Shown here: positions 40,643-51,107 of the stretch, piece after piece
How the letters are laid out: each line of letters opens with the position of its first letter
How positions within the stretch are numbered: the first letter of the stretch is position 1
Source: Erwinia billingiae Eb661
Lineage (GTDB): Bacteria > Pseudomonadota > Gammaproteobacteria > Enterobacterales > Enterobacteriaceae
NCBI RefSeq assembly: GCF_000196615.1
Contig: NC_014306.1
Coordinates: forward strand, 1,178,001-1,242,000
Length of the DNA: 64,000 nt
Direction: 5' to 3'
The notes under the pieces: generated by a model
What the model was told of the DNA's origin: nothing
Seen by the model: only the letters and a program-made list of their open reading frames with translations
The model's database searches: none
Program-made: the position numbers and the translations under genes

Positions 40643-41518
40643 CTATCCCACCATGGCCGCTTCTTCTAACAGCCAGCGGCGAAACAGTTCGATCTCCCGC
40701 TCTTCCTTGCGTGACGCCTTAACCATCATCCAGGTTGCCCTGTCGACCTCGGCAAAGCCCAGCGGCGCGATCAGCGATCCCTCACGGATCTCTTTTTTCA
40801 CCAGGATCTGCGGCGTCATAATAATCCCCAACCCATTGCGGGCTGCCTGGATCGCCAGCGTCAGATTATCAAAGTGCTTTCCTGCCCAGAAATCGCCCCG
40901 TGCGCCGGTTTTCTTCGCCCATTCAGCCCAGGCATGCAGCTTGGTATCCGCGTGCAGCAGCGGCAGGGTGGAGAAGTCCGTTTCATAGGTAAAGCGGTTG
41001 CTGAACGAGGGCGCGCAGACCGGGCCGATATAATCGACGGTGATAAGCGTGGCGGCAATATCGTCCTGCACCAGCTGTTCATGGCTGAGGATCAGCAGGT
41101 CGGACTGTTCGTTGCGCACCCGCTCAATATCCACATGGGTCTGGAACGTCAGCGCAATATCTTTGTGGCGCTCGGTAAACCGGCTGATCCTCGGGATCAG
41201 CCACTGCGCGAGAAAGCTGGGTGCGCAGGAGACGGTCAGGCTGTTCAGGTTTCTGGCGCGGATCTTCTCACAGGTGGTTTCGATCTCACGGAAGGTGTGC
41301 ATACAGCAAACTTTCAGCCGCTCGCCGTCAGAGGTCAGCTGTACCCGACCATTCGCCCGCAAAAACAACGGCTTCCCTAACCACTCTTCCAGCAGTTTTA
41401 TCTGATGGCTGACCGCACTGTGGGTCACGCTCAGCGACTGCGCCGCCAGACTGAAATTCTGATGCAGTGCGGCCTGATGAAAATAGCGCAGGGCGCGCAG
41501 TGAGGGGAGTCCTGACAT
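40643..41518 (-). CDS. LysR-family regulator of the adjacent PP-loop/NUDIX/PLP/EamA cluster
   Basis: The 291 residues have the N-terminal winged helix (about 7-65; FSLAAQSLSVTHSAVSHQIKLLEEWLG) of the GcvA/AmpR-like branch and a periplasmic-binding-type effector domain (about 92-285). It is transcribed away from the four-gene cluster that starts 203 bases away, the usual layout of a LysR regulator and its target. The effector is unknown. It is absent from this position in E. coli, where adk follows htpG. Confidence 0.88.
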   Translation of the reverse strand: MSGLPSLRALRYFHQAALHQNFSLAAQSLSVTHSAVSHQIKLLEEWLGKPLFLRANGRVQLTSDGERLKVCCMHTFREIETTCEKIRARNLNSLTVSCAPSFLAQWLIPRISRFTERHKDIALTFQTHVDIERVRNEQSDLLILSHEQLVQDDIAATLITVDYIGPVCAPSFSNRFTYETDFSTLPLLHADTKLHAWAEWAKKTGARGDFWAGKHFDNLTLAIQAARNGLGIIMTPQILVKKEIREGSLIAPLGFAEVDRATWMMVKASRKEEREIELFRRWLLEEAAMVG

Positions 41519-41682
41519 AAGAGTGCTCTGTGAGAAAAACTAACAGCAAGTGTCTGTTTATATCATTTTAAAGTCCAGTCGGTTTTACCTAATCTGATTT
41601 CGCAGACAGGGAGGTCTGCCCGAAAACAAAGCTGCAGGCTCTTAACTGCAGCGCATGAGGCGGCCATCTCTCCCCGGATTAA

Positions 41683-42432
<750 letters not shown>

Positions 42433-42448
42433 TACGGTCTCTTTATGC

Positions 42449-42476
42449 GACGTAACCTTCGGGTTACGTCCTTTTT
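42449..42476 (+). terminator. Hairpin with T run between the PP-loop gene and the NUDIX gene
   Basis: A perfect nine-base stem GACGTAACC / GGTTACGTC closes a TTCG tetraloop and is followed by CTTTTT. The NUDIX ribosome binding site GGAG comes right after it (42478-42481). It should cut transcription between genes 1 and 2 of the cluster, or act as an attenuator. Confidence 0.8.
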
Positions 42477-42487
42477 CGGAGCCTGAT

Positions 42488-42886
42488 ATGAAAATTATCG
42501 TGAAATGTGCGGCCATTATCATCTGGCAGCGTTCCTTGTTGCTGACCCGCAAGCGGGGGACCAGCACCTTTATCTCGCCTGGCGGCAAGCCGCTGGCTGG
42601 GGAAGATCATCTGGCCTGCCTGAAGCGCGAACTGCAGGAAGAGCTGGGTGTGCAGGTGAAAGCGTTCCGGCCTTTTGGCCTGTTTCACGGCCTGGCGGAG
42701 TTTGAGGCCACGGCCATTGAGAACCACGTTTATCACGTGGAGATCGCCGGCCAGCCGCGCGCCGGATCGGAAATTGAAGAAATTGCCTGGGTTAACTACC
42801 GCAGGCCACCTTGTGAAATCGCGGTGGGTTCGATCTTCCGCGATAACGTTATGCCACTGCTTTATCAGCAAGAGTTGATTAACTAA
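42488..42886 (+). CDS. NUDIX hydrolase of the accessory cluster
   Basis: The ATG at 42488, seven bases after GGAG, gives 132 residues. Residues 33-55 fit the Nudix box GX5EX7REUXEEXGU at every position (GKPLAGE ... RELQEELGV). Nudix enzymes cleave nucleoside diphosphates linked to another group. The substrate cannot be told; within the cluster it may act on an adenylated or nucleotide-linked intermediate, or as housecleaning. The stop overlaps the next start by one base. Confidence 0.85.
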   Translation: MKIIVKCAAIIIWQRSLLLTRKRGTSTFISPGGKPLAGEDHLACLKRELQEELGVQVKAFRPFGLFHGLAEFEATAIENHVYHVEIAGQPRAGSEIEEIAWVNYRRPPCEIAVGSIFRDNVMPLLYQQELIN

Positions 42887-43761
42887 TGGACGCATCCTCC
42901 TTATCACCCCATTTACAGACGGTTCACGGCGAGCAATTTTTTAAGCGAGCGCGTATGCAACGAGATGAATTAAGGGAAGAGCTTTCCCGCCTGTATAAGC
43001 TGCAGGAGTACGATATTTTCTTCGTCCAGTCCGTGCGGGTTGGGCTGGTGATCCTGTCGCACCTGTTCCATAAGCAGGAGACCACGCTGTGCCTGGCAAA
43101 GCATGCGCATTACCAGCCGGTGAGCGAACTGTTCCATCATCCGGCGTCGCAATTTACCGGGCCGGGCAACGTGCCGATTATCACGCACGTCAATCCTTAC
43201 ACCGGCGCGGTAAACAGCCTCGACGACAGTAAAGGCAAAGGCGTGGTGGATGCCTCCCACAGTTTCGCCACTAACCTGCACAGCGAGCTGATTGAAAAGA
43301 GTTCGATTTTTGTCGCGCCGATGCACAAGCATGCTTCGCTGACCGTTGGTTTGGCGATCATTGCCCTGCGCCCGGAGCATTTCAGTACGCTGATGCGCAG
43401 CGAACTGCGTCTGTTTGAAGAATCTACCGCCTCAGCAAAACCGCTGGAAGAAGCGATTGGCAATATTCGCAGCGCCAGCTGGCAGCCGTATAACGTGGCG
43501 AAAGTGATGAAGATAGCCCTGAAAGACATCGCCGGGATGGATTTCACTTCGATTAGCCATCCGGCGTTGCCGTTTGCCTGCTTTAACGTGCCGCCGTTAA
43601 GCGACGCGCTGCAAAAGCAGGTGAAAGCCGCCGGTGCCAGCTACTTTGCCCACTCGAAAACTCTTAGGCTTTCGTGCTGGGAAAGGGGAGACGGCAAAAA
43701 GGCCGTCGATATGAGCCGCCAGGTCGAACGGGATCTGACTCAGCTTTGGGAGCAACCCTGA
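42886..43761 (+). CDS. Divergent fold-type-I PLP enzyme-like protein, unknown function
   Basis: The 291-residue protein has no strong family match that I can name; it may be the group annotated as DUF6024. Its middle resembles class V aminotransferases: [10 protein letters not shown] (Asp122 in the place of the PLP-ring aspartate), then [20 protein letters not shown], where Lys148 could be the Schiff-base lysine. The usual N-terminal glycine-rich phosphate cradle is not obvious, so the assignment is tentative. It is coupled to the NUDIX gene (TAATG overlap), and the exporter gene follows immediately. Confidence 0.6.
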   Translation: MDASSLSPHLQTVHGEQFFKRARMQRDELREELSRLYKLQEYDIFFVQSVRVGLVILSHLFHKQETTLCLAKHAHYQPVSELFHHPASQFTGPGNVPIITHVNPYTGAVNSLDDSKGKGVVDASHSFATNLHSELIEKSSIFVAPMHKHASLTVGLAIIALRPEHFSTLMRSELRLFEESTASAKPLEEAIGNIRSASWQPYNVAKVMKIALKDIAGMDFTSISHPALPFACFNVPPLSDALQKQVKAAGASYFAHSKTLRLSCWERGDGKKAVDMSRQVERDLTQLWEQP

Positions 43762-44664
43762 ATGAAACAGACTCTGCCGCTGAACGGCAATATGATCGGC
43801 ATCCTGGGCGGGATTATCCTCAGCACCGACTCGGTGTTTATCCGCCTGATGAATATCGAAGACTCATGGACGATTGTCGCGCTGCGTGGCGTTTTTATGT
43901 GGGGGATCTGTCTGCTGGTGTGGGCGCTGTGGGGGAAAAGTCGCAGCACGCTCGGCCAGCCCTGGTTAACCAAAGATAACGTCTTATCAACGCTGTTTTT
44001 CTGTATCTCGTCAGCCTGCTTCGTTAATGCGCTGAACCGGGGAAATGTGGCGACGGTGCTGGTGATTATCTCCTCGACGCCGTTTATTTCCGCGTTGATC
44101 TGTCGGCTGTTCTTTAAGATCAAAAGCGATCGCAGCGTAATGATCGCCGCGCTGGCGGGCATTGTCGGGGTGATCATCGTGATGTCTGGCCGTGCGGCAG
44201 GCGATCACGCGATCGCCAACGTCTACGCGCTGGCTACGGCGGTGTCGATGGCGCTGGCCTTTATCTTCACGTCGCGGGTGAAAGGCGGCACGGTGGGACT
44301 GCCGTCTCTCGGTGGCTTACTGGCGTCATTGCTGATTGCACTTTGGATGGGCCCGGAACTGAGTGCTAGTCTGAAAACGCTGACTTTTGCGCAATATGGC
44401 TGGTCGCTGGCCGAAGGCGCGCTGATCATGCCGTTGGCTATGGGTTTGATCACCTTATCAACCCGTTACGTTTCCCCGGCAAATGCCGGTCTGTTCCTGC
44501 TGCTGGAAACGGCGCTGGCCCCGTTATGGATGGCAATATTCCTCGGAGAAATGCCGACAATTCAGGCAGTTGTTGGCGGTGCCGTGATCGTGACCGCGGT
44601 GATTTCGCAAACTATCTGGGCGCGTCGTCATGTTGCGGATGCCCGTTACGCGGACGCAGGTTAG
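43762..44664 (+). CDS. EamA/DMT-family transporter of the accessory cluster
   Basis: The 300 residues contain ten hydrophobic segments in two EamA repeats (about 10-140 and 152-290). There is a DMT signature in the first half (VALRGVFMWG) and a second-half segment GLFLLLETALAPLWMAIFLGE typical of the family. Such proteins mostly export amino acids and metabolites. The start directly follows the stop of the preceding gene, so it is probably the exporter for the product of the cluster, or protects the cell from it. Confidence 0.88.
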   Translation: MKQTLPLNGNMIGILGGIILSTDSVFIRLMNIEDSWTIVALRGVFMWGICLLVWALWGKSRSTLGQPWLTKDNVLSTLFFCISSACFVNALNRGNVATVLVIISSTPFISALICRLFFKIKSDRSVMIAALAGIVGVIIVMSGRAAGDHAIANVYALATAVSMALAFIFTSRVKGGTVGLPSLGGLLASLLIALWMGPELSASLKTLTFAQYGWSLAEGALIMPLAMGLITLSTRYVSPANAGLFLLLETALAPLWMAIFLGEMPTIQAVVGGAVIVTAVISQTIWARRHVADARYADAG

Positions 44665-44733
44665 ACGCTGCGTTCCTTGTGGATAAAGGGCCATAATGGT
44701 ATGGTTCCAGGCTTGGATAAATAGATCATTTAA

Positions 44734-45402
<669 letters not shown>

Positions 45403-45519
45403 TTTCTCAGGGGCCAGGCCTTGTCTGGCTCCTACTACAGCAATTGGTTTTCCCCCCGCCATTTTCCGCTAGAATAAGTCTCGTTTACATCACCCAAGAT
45501 GCCCAGATAAGGAATAATA

Positions 45520-46479
45520 ATGCGGCAAGATAAACCCGGCGTGCTGTTGGTGAACTTAGGCACACCTGATGCACCCACCACGCCTGCTGTAAAACGCTAC
45601 CTGAAACAATTCCTCAGCGATCCGCGCGTGGTCGATACGCCGCGTTGGTTGTGGTGGCCGATCCTTAACGGTGCGATCCTGCCGATCCGCTCTCCGCGCG
45701 TCTCCAAACTGTATGCCTCGGTATGGATGGACGAAGGCTCCCCGCTGATGGTTTACAGCAAGCGGCAGCGTGCTGCGCTGGCAGCCCGACTGGATATGCC
45801 GGTTGAACTTGGCATGAGTTACGGCAACCCCAGCCTGAAAAGCGCGCTGGACAGCCTGATGGCGCAGGGCATTAACCGCCTGATCGTCCTGCCGCTCTAT
45901 CCACAGTTCTCCTGTTCAACCGTTGCCGCGGTTTGGGATGGCATTACCAGCGTGTTCGCTGGTTATCGCAGCTTGCCATCCGTGGACTTTATTCGCGATT
46001 ATGCCGAACATCCGGCCTATATTGCGGCGCTGAAAGCCTCCGTTGAGCGCTCTTTTGCCACCCACGGCAAACCCGATCTGCTGGTGATGTCTTTCCATGG
46101 TATTCCGCAGCGCTTTGCCGATGAAGGCGATGATTACCCTAAACGTTGCCATGACACCTATGATGCGCTGACCGCCTCGCTGGGTCTGACCGATCAGAAT
46201 GCGATGCTCACCTTCCAGTCCCGCTTTGGTCGTGAACCCTGGCTGATGCCTTACACCGATGAGACGATGAAGTCGCTGCCGGCAAAAGGCATTAAGCATG
46301 TACAGATCATGAGCCCGGGCTTCTCTTCAGACTGCCTTGAGACGCTGGAAGAGATCAGTGAGGAGAACAAGGAGTTCTTTATCCACGCGGGCGGCACTAA
46401 ATTTGAATACATTCCAGCCCTGAACGATGATGAATTGCATATCGATATGATGGTTGAGTTGGTCAACGGGCGGAGATAG
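45520..46479 (+). CDS. hemH: Ferrochelatase
   Basis: The 319 residues (E. coli 320) begin with the family motif [20 protein letters not shown]. The metal-insertion His lies in [17 protein letters not shown] (near 193) and the acidic partner in CLETLEEI. It inserts iron into protoporphyrin IX at the inner membrane face, the last step of heme synthesis. An AAGGAA ribosome binding site is present. gsk follows after 4 bases; the E. coli gene aes that normally lies between them is missing. Confidence 0.97.
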   Translation: MRQDKPGVLLVNLGTPDAPTTPAVKRYLKQFLSDPRVVDTPRWLWWPILNGAILPIRSPRVSKLYASVWMDEGSPLMVYSKRQRAALAARLDMPVELGMSYGNPSLKSALDSLMAQGINRLIVLPLYPQFSCSTVAAVWDGITSVFAGYRSLPSVDFIRDYAEHPAYIAALKASVERSFATHGKPDLLVMSFHGIPQRFADEGDDYPKRCHDTYDALTASLGLTDQNAMLTFQSRFGREPWLMPYTDETMKSLPAKGIKHVQIMSPGFSSDCLETLEEISEENKEFFIHAGGTKFEYIPALNDDELHIDMMVELVNGRR

Positions 46480-46483
46480 CCGA

Positions 46484-47788
46484 ATGAAATTTCCCGGCAA
46501 GCGTAAATCTAAACACTACTTCCCGGTCAGCGCGCGCGATCCTCTGCTGCAAATCGCGCAGCCTGAACAGGAGGTCTCCGGCAGCTGGATCGTCGGCATC
46601 GATCAGACGCTGGTGGACATTGAAGCCAACGTCGATGATGACTTTGTGGCGCGTTATGGCCTGAGCAGCGGTCACTCGCTGGTCATCGCCGATGACGTGG
46701 CGGAAGCGCTCTATGCAGAGTTAACCCGGGAAAACCTGATCACCCATCAGTTTGCGGGTGGCACCATCGGCAATACGCTGCACAACTATTCGGTGCTGGC
46801 GGATGACCGTTCGGTGCTGCTGGGCGTGATGTGCCGCAACGTGCAGATTGGCAGCTATGCCTATCGCTATCTGTGCAACACCTCCAGCCGCACTGACCTG
46901 AACTACCTGCAGGGCGTCGACGGGGCCATCGGTCGCTGCTTTACCCTGATTGGGGAAAATGGCGAACGTACCTTCGCCATCAGCCCCGGCCTGATGAATC
47001 AGCTGAAGAAAGAAAGCATCCCGGAAGAGGTGATTGCCGGTGCCTCTGCGCTGGTTTTAACCTCGTATCTGGTGCGCTGCGCGCCGGGCGAGCCGATGCC
47101 GGAAGCCACGATGGAAGCGATCGGCTTTGCCAAAAAGCATAACGTGCCGGTGGTGTTAACGCTGGGCACCAAATATGTCATTGGCGATAAGCCCGAGTTC
47201 TGGCAGGCGTTCCTGCGTGAACACGTTTCGATTCTGGCGATGAATGAAGAGGAAGCGGAAGCGCTGACCGGGCTCAGCGATCCGCTGATGGCGTCGAATA
47301 TGGCGCTGGACTGGGTGGATTTGGTGTTGTGTACCGCCGGACCAAACGGCCTGTTTATGGCGGGATATACCGAAGAAGAGGGCAAACGCGTCACCCAGCA
47401 TCCTTTGCTGCCTGGTGCGATCCCCGAATTCAACCAGTACGAATTCAGCCGCGCGATGCGCCATCAGGACTGTGAGCAGCCGTTGAAGATTTTCTCGCAC
47501 ATTGCGCCTTATATGGGCGGCCCGGAGAAAATCATGAACACCAACGGTGCGGGAGACGGTGCGCTGGCGGCGATGCTGCACGATATCACCGCCAATAATT
47601 ATCACCGTCTGAATGTGCCCAACTCCAGCAAGCATGGCCGCAACTATCTGACCTATTCGTCACTGGCCCAGGTGTGTAAATACGCCAACCGCGTCAGCTA
47701 TCAGGTGCTTAATCAGCATTCTCCCCGGCTTTCTCGTGGCTTGCCGGAGCGTGAGGACAGCCTGGAAGAGTCCTACTGGGAACGCTAA
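46484..47788 (+). CDS. gsk: Inosine-guanosine kinase
   Basis: Starting at MKFPGKRKSKHYF (46484), after a GGAG ribosome binding site, gives 434 residues as in E. coli Gsk. It is a PfkB-family sugar/nucleoside kinase with the C-terminal anion hole and base motif NTNGAGDGALAA (about 355-366). It phosphorylates guanosine and inosine for purine salvage. It is probably co-transcribed with hemH, 4 bases upstream. Confidence 0.96.
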   Translation: MKFPGKRKSKHYFPVSARDPLLQIAQPEQEVSGSWIVGIDQTLVDIEANVDDDFVARYGLSSGHSLVIADDVAEALYAELTRENLITHQFAGGTIGNTLHNYSVLADDRSVLLGVMCRNVQIGSYAYRYLCNTSSRTDLNYLQGVDGAIGRCFTLIGENGERTFAISPGLMNQLKKESIPEEVIAGASALVLTSYLVRCAPGEPMPEATMEAIGFAKKHNVPVVLTLGTKYVIGDKPEFWQAFLREHVSILAMNEEEAEALTGLSDPLMASNMALDWVDLVLCTAGPNGLFMAGYTEEEGKRVTQHPLLPGAIPEFNQYEFSRAMRHQDCEQPLKIFSHIAPYMGGPEKIMNTNGAGDGALAAMLHDITANNYHRLNVPNSSKHGRNYLTYSSLAQVCKYANRVSYQVLNQHSPRLSRGLPEREDSLEESYWER

Positions 47789-47793
47789 CGATT

Positions 47794-47823
47794 TTCCCCG
47801 CTGGCTATCCGGCCGGCGGGGAA
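47794..47823. terminator. Hairpin between converging gsk and ybaL
   Basis: The stem TTCCCCGC / GCGGGGAA with a 14-base loop lies between the two converging genes. It lacks a T run in both directions, so it is only a possible terminator. Confidence 0.4.
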
Positions 47824-47829
47824 GGCCAG

Positions 47830-49512
47830 TCAGATCGGACACTCTCGTGGCAATTCACTCAGACTGGTGTGCATCAGCGTATGCATACTGCTGGCAATCT
47901 CGCGCTCTCCCATCACCACCTGATCGGCACCTCGTTCAATGATATAGCTCACTTCATCATCATGATGGGCGCGGGCAATAATCTCGATATTAGGCCGTTT
48001 CTCGCGTGCGGCGGTGACAATCTCGCCCGCTTCATAGCCATTGGGAATGGTCAGTAGCAGCCAGCGTGCGCAGTCCAGCCGCGCTAATTCCATGGTGTCG
48101 ACGCGGGCCGCATTGCCCAACACCGCGCTGATCCCTTGTTCTCTCAAAGCCTCAACGCGCGGACGGCTGTTCTCGACCACCACGATCGGCACGCCTTCCT
48201 CGATCAGCTTTTTCCCCAACAGACTGCCGACGCGACCAAAACCCACCACAATGGCGTGATTACAGAGATCGACCGGGATCTGCTTCTCTTCCTCAATGGC
48301 TTCTTCGATCACCTGATCGTCCAGCGTCTCGGTTTTATTCAGGTAACTCTGCAACAGGGTAAACAGGATCGGGTTGAGCATAATCGACAGGATCGCCCCT
48401 GCCAGCACCAGATTGCGTCCTTCGCCGGTTAACAGGTTAAGGGAGATCCCGAGTCCGGCAAGGATAAAGGCGAACTCACCAATCTGCGCAAGGCTGACGG
48501 AAATGGTTAAGGCCGTGCGGCGTGAGTGGCCAAACATCCTGACCAGCACCAACGCCGCCAGCGATTTACCCAGCACGATAATCGCCAACACGCCAATCAC
48601 CGCCAGCGGCTCTTTCAGCAGGATCATCGGGTCGAACAGCATGCCGACAGAGACAAAGAACAGCACCGCAAAGGCATCGCGTAATGGCAGGGTGTCATGG
48701 GCCGCACGGTGGCTGAGTTCCGACTCATTCAGCACCATGCCTGCGAAGAAGGCGCCAAGGGCAAAGGAGACATCGAAAAATTCCACCGCACCGAGAGCAA
48801 TGCCCAGCGCCAGGGCGAGCACAGCGAGGGTAAACAGTTCGCGGGAACCGGTTGCCGCGCTGCGGGCGAGGATCCACGGCACCACGCGGCGACCCACCAC
48901 CATCATCAGCACCATAAAGGCCACGACTTTGCCGATGGTGATCAGCAGGTCATACAACACCATGCTGATGCTGGCGTTGCCTTCTTCGAACATACCGGCA
49001 ATGGCGGGCAGCAGCACCAGCGCCAGCACCATCACTAAATCTTCCACAATCAACCAGCCGATAGCAATTTGCCCCCGCTGGCTGTCAATTAACTGACGCT
49101 CTTCCAACGCACGCAGCAATACCACGGTACTGGCCGTTGAAAGACACAGACCGAACACCAGGCCGGTTAACCACGGCCAGCCCATCGCCCATGAAAGCCC
49201 CATTCCCAGCAGTGTCGCCACGGCAATCTGCGCGATTGCGCCGGGAATGGCGATGGCCTTTACCGCCATCAAATCCTTCATCGAGAAATGCAGGCCGACG
49301 CCGAACATCAGCAGGATCACACCCAGTTCCGCCAGTTCCGGTGCCAGGTTGGTATCGGCAACAAAGCCAGGGGTGAAAGGACCGGCCAGCACACCCGCTA
49401 ACAGATAGCCAACCAGAGGAGAAATTCGCAGGCGATTTGCCAGCATACCAAAGAGGAAGGCGAGAACGAGGCCTCCCACAATGGTGGTGATAAGCGGTGT
49501 GGTGTGGTGCAT
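47830..49512 (-). CDS. ybaL: YbaL, CPA2-family cation/proton antiporter with RCK (TrkA-N) domain
   Basis: Starting at MHHTTPLITTIVGG (49512) with an AGGAGAG ribosome binding site gives 560 residues (E. coli 558). About 12-13 membrane helices with the Kef-type transport core (FGVGLHFSMKDL, TASTVVLLRALEE) fill 1-390. The cytosolic RCK domain at about 415-535 has the nucleotide-binding VVGFGRVGSLLGKKL. By homology to KefB/KefC it exports potassium or another cation in exchange for protons; the physiological role is not settled. Confidence 0.94.
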   Translation of the reverse strand: MHHTTPLITTIVGGLVLAFLFGMLANRLRISPLVGYLLAGVLAGPFTPGFVADTNLAPELAELGVILLMFGVGLHFSMKDLMAVKAIAIPGAIAQIAVATLLGMGLSWAMGWPWLTGLVFGLCLSTASTVVLLRALEERQLIDSQRGQIAIGWLIVEDLVMVLALVLLPAIAGMFEEGNASISMVLYDLLITIGKVVAFMVLMMVVGRRVVPWILARSAATGSRELFTLAVLALALGIALGAVEFFDVSFALGAFFAGMVLNESELSHRAAHDTLPLRDAFAVLFFVSVGMLFDPMILLKEPLAVIGVLAIIVLGKSLAALVLVRMFGHSRRTALTISVSLAQIGEFAFILAGLGISLNLLTGEGRNLVLAGAILSIMLNPILFTLLQSYLNKTETLDDQVIEEAIEEEKQIPVDLCNHAIVVGFGRVGSLLGKKLIEEGVPIVVVENSRPRVEALREQGISAVLGNAARVDTMELARLDCARWLLLTIPNGYEAGEIVTAAREKRPNIEIIARAHHDDEVSYIIERGADQVVMGEREIASSMHTLMHTSLSELPRECPI

Positions 49513-49726
49513 GCCTCTCTCCTGTGTGAAAATGTGTCCGGTTGTAATATTAAGCGTATAACATAATTGATCACACTGCTTGATATAAAGGGTTATAACG
49601 GCAATAAACTGCAATTCCTTAGCCGGAATCGCACAGAAGTGTGATTTCTGTGAGTTATCGGGGTGGAAGCTTGATTTGTGGCAGAAATTAAGCGGCGCAG
49701 ATCGCAATTATCTGCGCCGGGAAGGG

Positions 49727-50929
49727 TTATTTAGCCCGGTTATCAGGCAGGAATATGGTCAGAATACCGAGAAGTGGCAGGTAAGCACAGATTTGATAGA
49801 CAGTATTAATGCTGCTGTGATCGGCAACCACGCCCAGCACCGCCGCGCCCAGGCCGCCCATGCCGAAAGCGAAGCCGAAGAACAGGCCGGAAACCATGCC
49901 AATCCGGCCCGGCATCAGTTCCTGGGCGTAGACCAGAATGGCCGAGAAGGCGGAGGCGAGCACAAAGCCGATAATGGCCGACAGCACACCGGTCCACCAC
50001 AACGACACATGCGGCAGCAGCAGGGTAAACGGGGCCACGCCGAGGATCGATACCCAGATCACCCGCTTACGGCCCACCTTGTCACCGATGGGCCCGCCGA
50101 TCACCGTCCCGGCGGCGACCGCGAATAAAAAGGCAAACAGGTGGAACTGGGCACTCTGAACCGTCAGGCCAAACTTCTGCATCAGGTAGAAGGTGTAATA
50201 GCTGCTGAGGCTGGTCAGATAGAAATATTTTGAGAAGATCAGCACCAGCAGTATTGAGATAGCGAAGGCCACTTTTTTGCGTGGTAAGGTTGTCACCTCT
50301 GTCGGCATCGCCTTGCTTTTTGCCACCCGATGCTGAGCCTGATACCAGCGGCTGATTTGCAGCAGCACGACGATCGCCAGCAGCGCGGCGAGGGTGAACC
50401 AGGCGACGTTACCGCGGCCGTAGGGTGCGATGATCAGCGCAGCCAGCAGCGGGCCGAGGGAACTGCCGAAGTTTCCGCCCACCTGGAACAGGGACTGTGC
50501 CAGGCCATGTCGCCCACCGGACGCCATTCGCGCCACGCGGGACGATTCGGGGTGAAACACCGAAGAGCCGGTACCGACCAGCGCCGCCGCCAGAAGAATG
50601 GTGGGGAAGTTCGTTGCCAGCGCCAGCAGGATCAGGCCGCCCAGCGTGAATCCCATGCCGATCGGCAGCGACCACGGCTGCGGATGTTTATCGGTGTAGT
50701 AACCGATCACCGGCTGCAGCAGCGAGGCGGTGACCTGGAAAGTCAGGGTTATAAGGCCCACCTGCACAAAGCTGAGGGTAAACTCCGTTTGCAGTAGCGG
50801 ATAGATCGCCAGAATCAGTGACTGGATCATATCGTTCAGCAGATGGGCCACGCTGATGGCGCCAAGAATGCCAAATGACGTCCTGGCTGGGGCAGAAGAA
50901 GCAGAAGACAGTATTTGTTCGCTGGCCAT
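49727..50929 (-). CDS. fsr: Fosmidomycin efflux transporter Fsr (MFS)
   Basis: The 400 residues (E. coli 406) have 12 membrane helices. The inter-helix motif after helix 2 (GYYTDKHPQPW) and its mirror GGPIGDKVGRKRVIW in the second half identify a major facilitator pump, and the start MASEQ to ISVAHLLNDMIQSLILAIYP aligns with Fsr. It exports fosmidomycin and probably other compounds. It is divergent from ushA and reads toward ybaL on the same strand. Confidence 0.94.
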   Translation of the reverse strand: MASEQILSSASSAPARTSFGILGAISVAHLLNDMIQSLILAIYPLLQTEFTLSFVQVGLITLTFQVTASLLQPVIGYYTDKHPQPWSLPIGMGFTLGGLILLALATNFPTILLAAALVGTGSSVFHPESSRVARMASGGRHGLAQSLFQVGGNFGSSLGPLLAALIIAPYGRGNVAWFTLAALLAIVVLLQISRWYQAQHRVAKSKAMPTEVTTLPRKKVAFAISILLVLIFSKYFYLTSLSSYYTFYLMQKFGLTVQSAQFHLFAFLFAVAAGTVIGGPIGDKVGRKRVIWVSILGVAPFTLLLPHVSLWWTGVLSAIIGFVLASAFSAILVYAQELMPGRIGMVSGLFFGFAFGMGGLGAAVLGVVADHSSINTVYQICAYLPLLGILTIFLPDNRAK

Positions 50930-51107
50930 GAGAAAACCTGTTCGTTCGAAGGGTTGGAGGAGCAGTAAGAAGGCTAATTATTATCCCGCTCAGTTATCCT
51001 GCGGCATAATCGATAAATAGTCACAAATAAATGACAAAACCGCCGTTAATTTTTGACATTCAGTTTACGCGATACCGCGCGACCCATTCATAACAAGGAG
51101 ATTCGTT

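Noticed and set aside
48374..49096. Plus-strand open frame of 240 codons opposite ybaL
   Set aside because: It is low-complexity in Ser, Thr, Arg and Ala, typical of an antisense shadow of membrane-helix codons, and has no homology or ribosome binding site.
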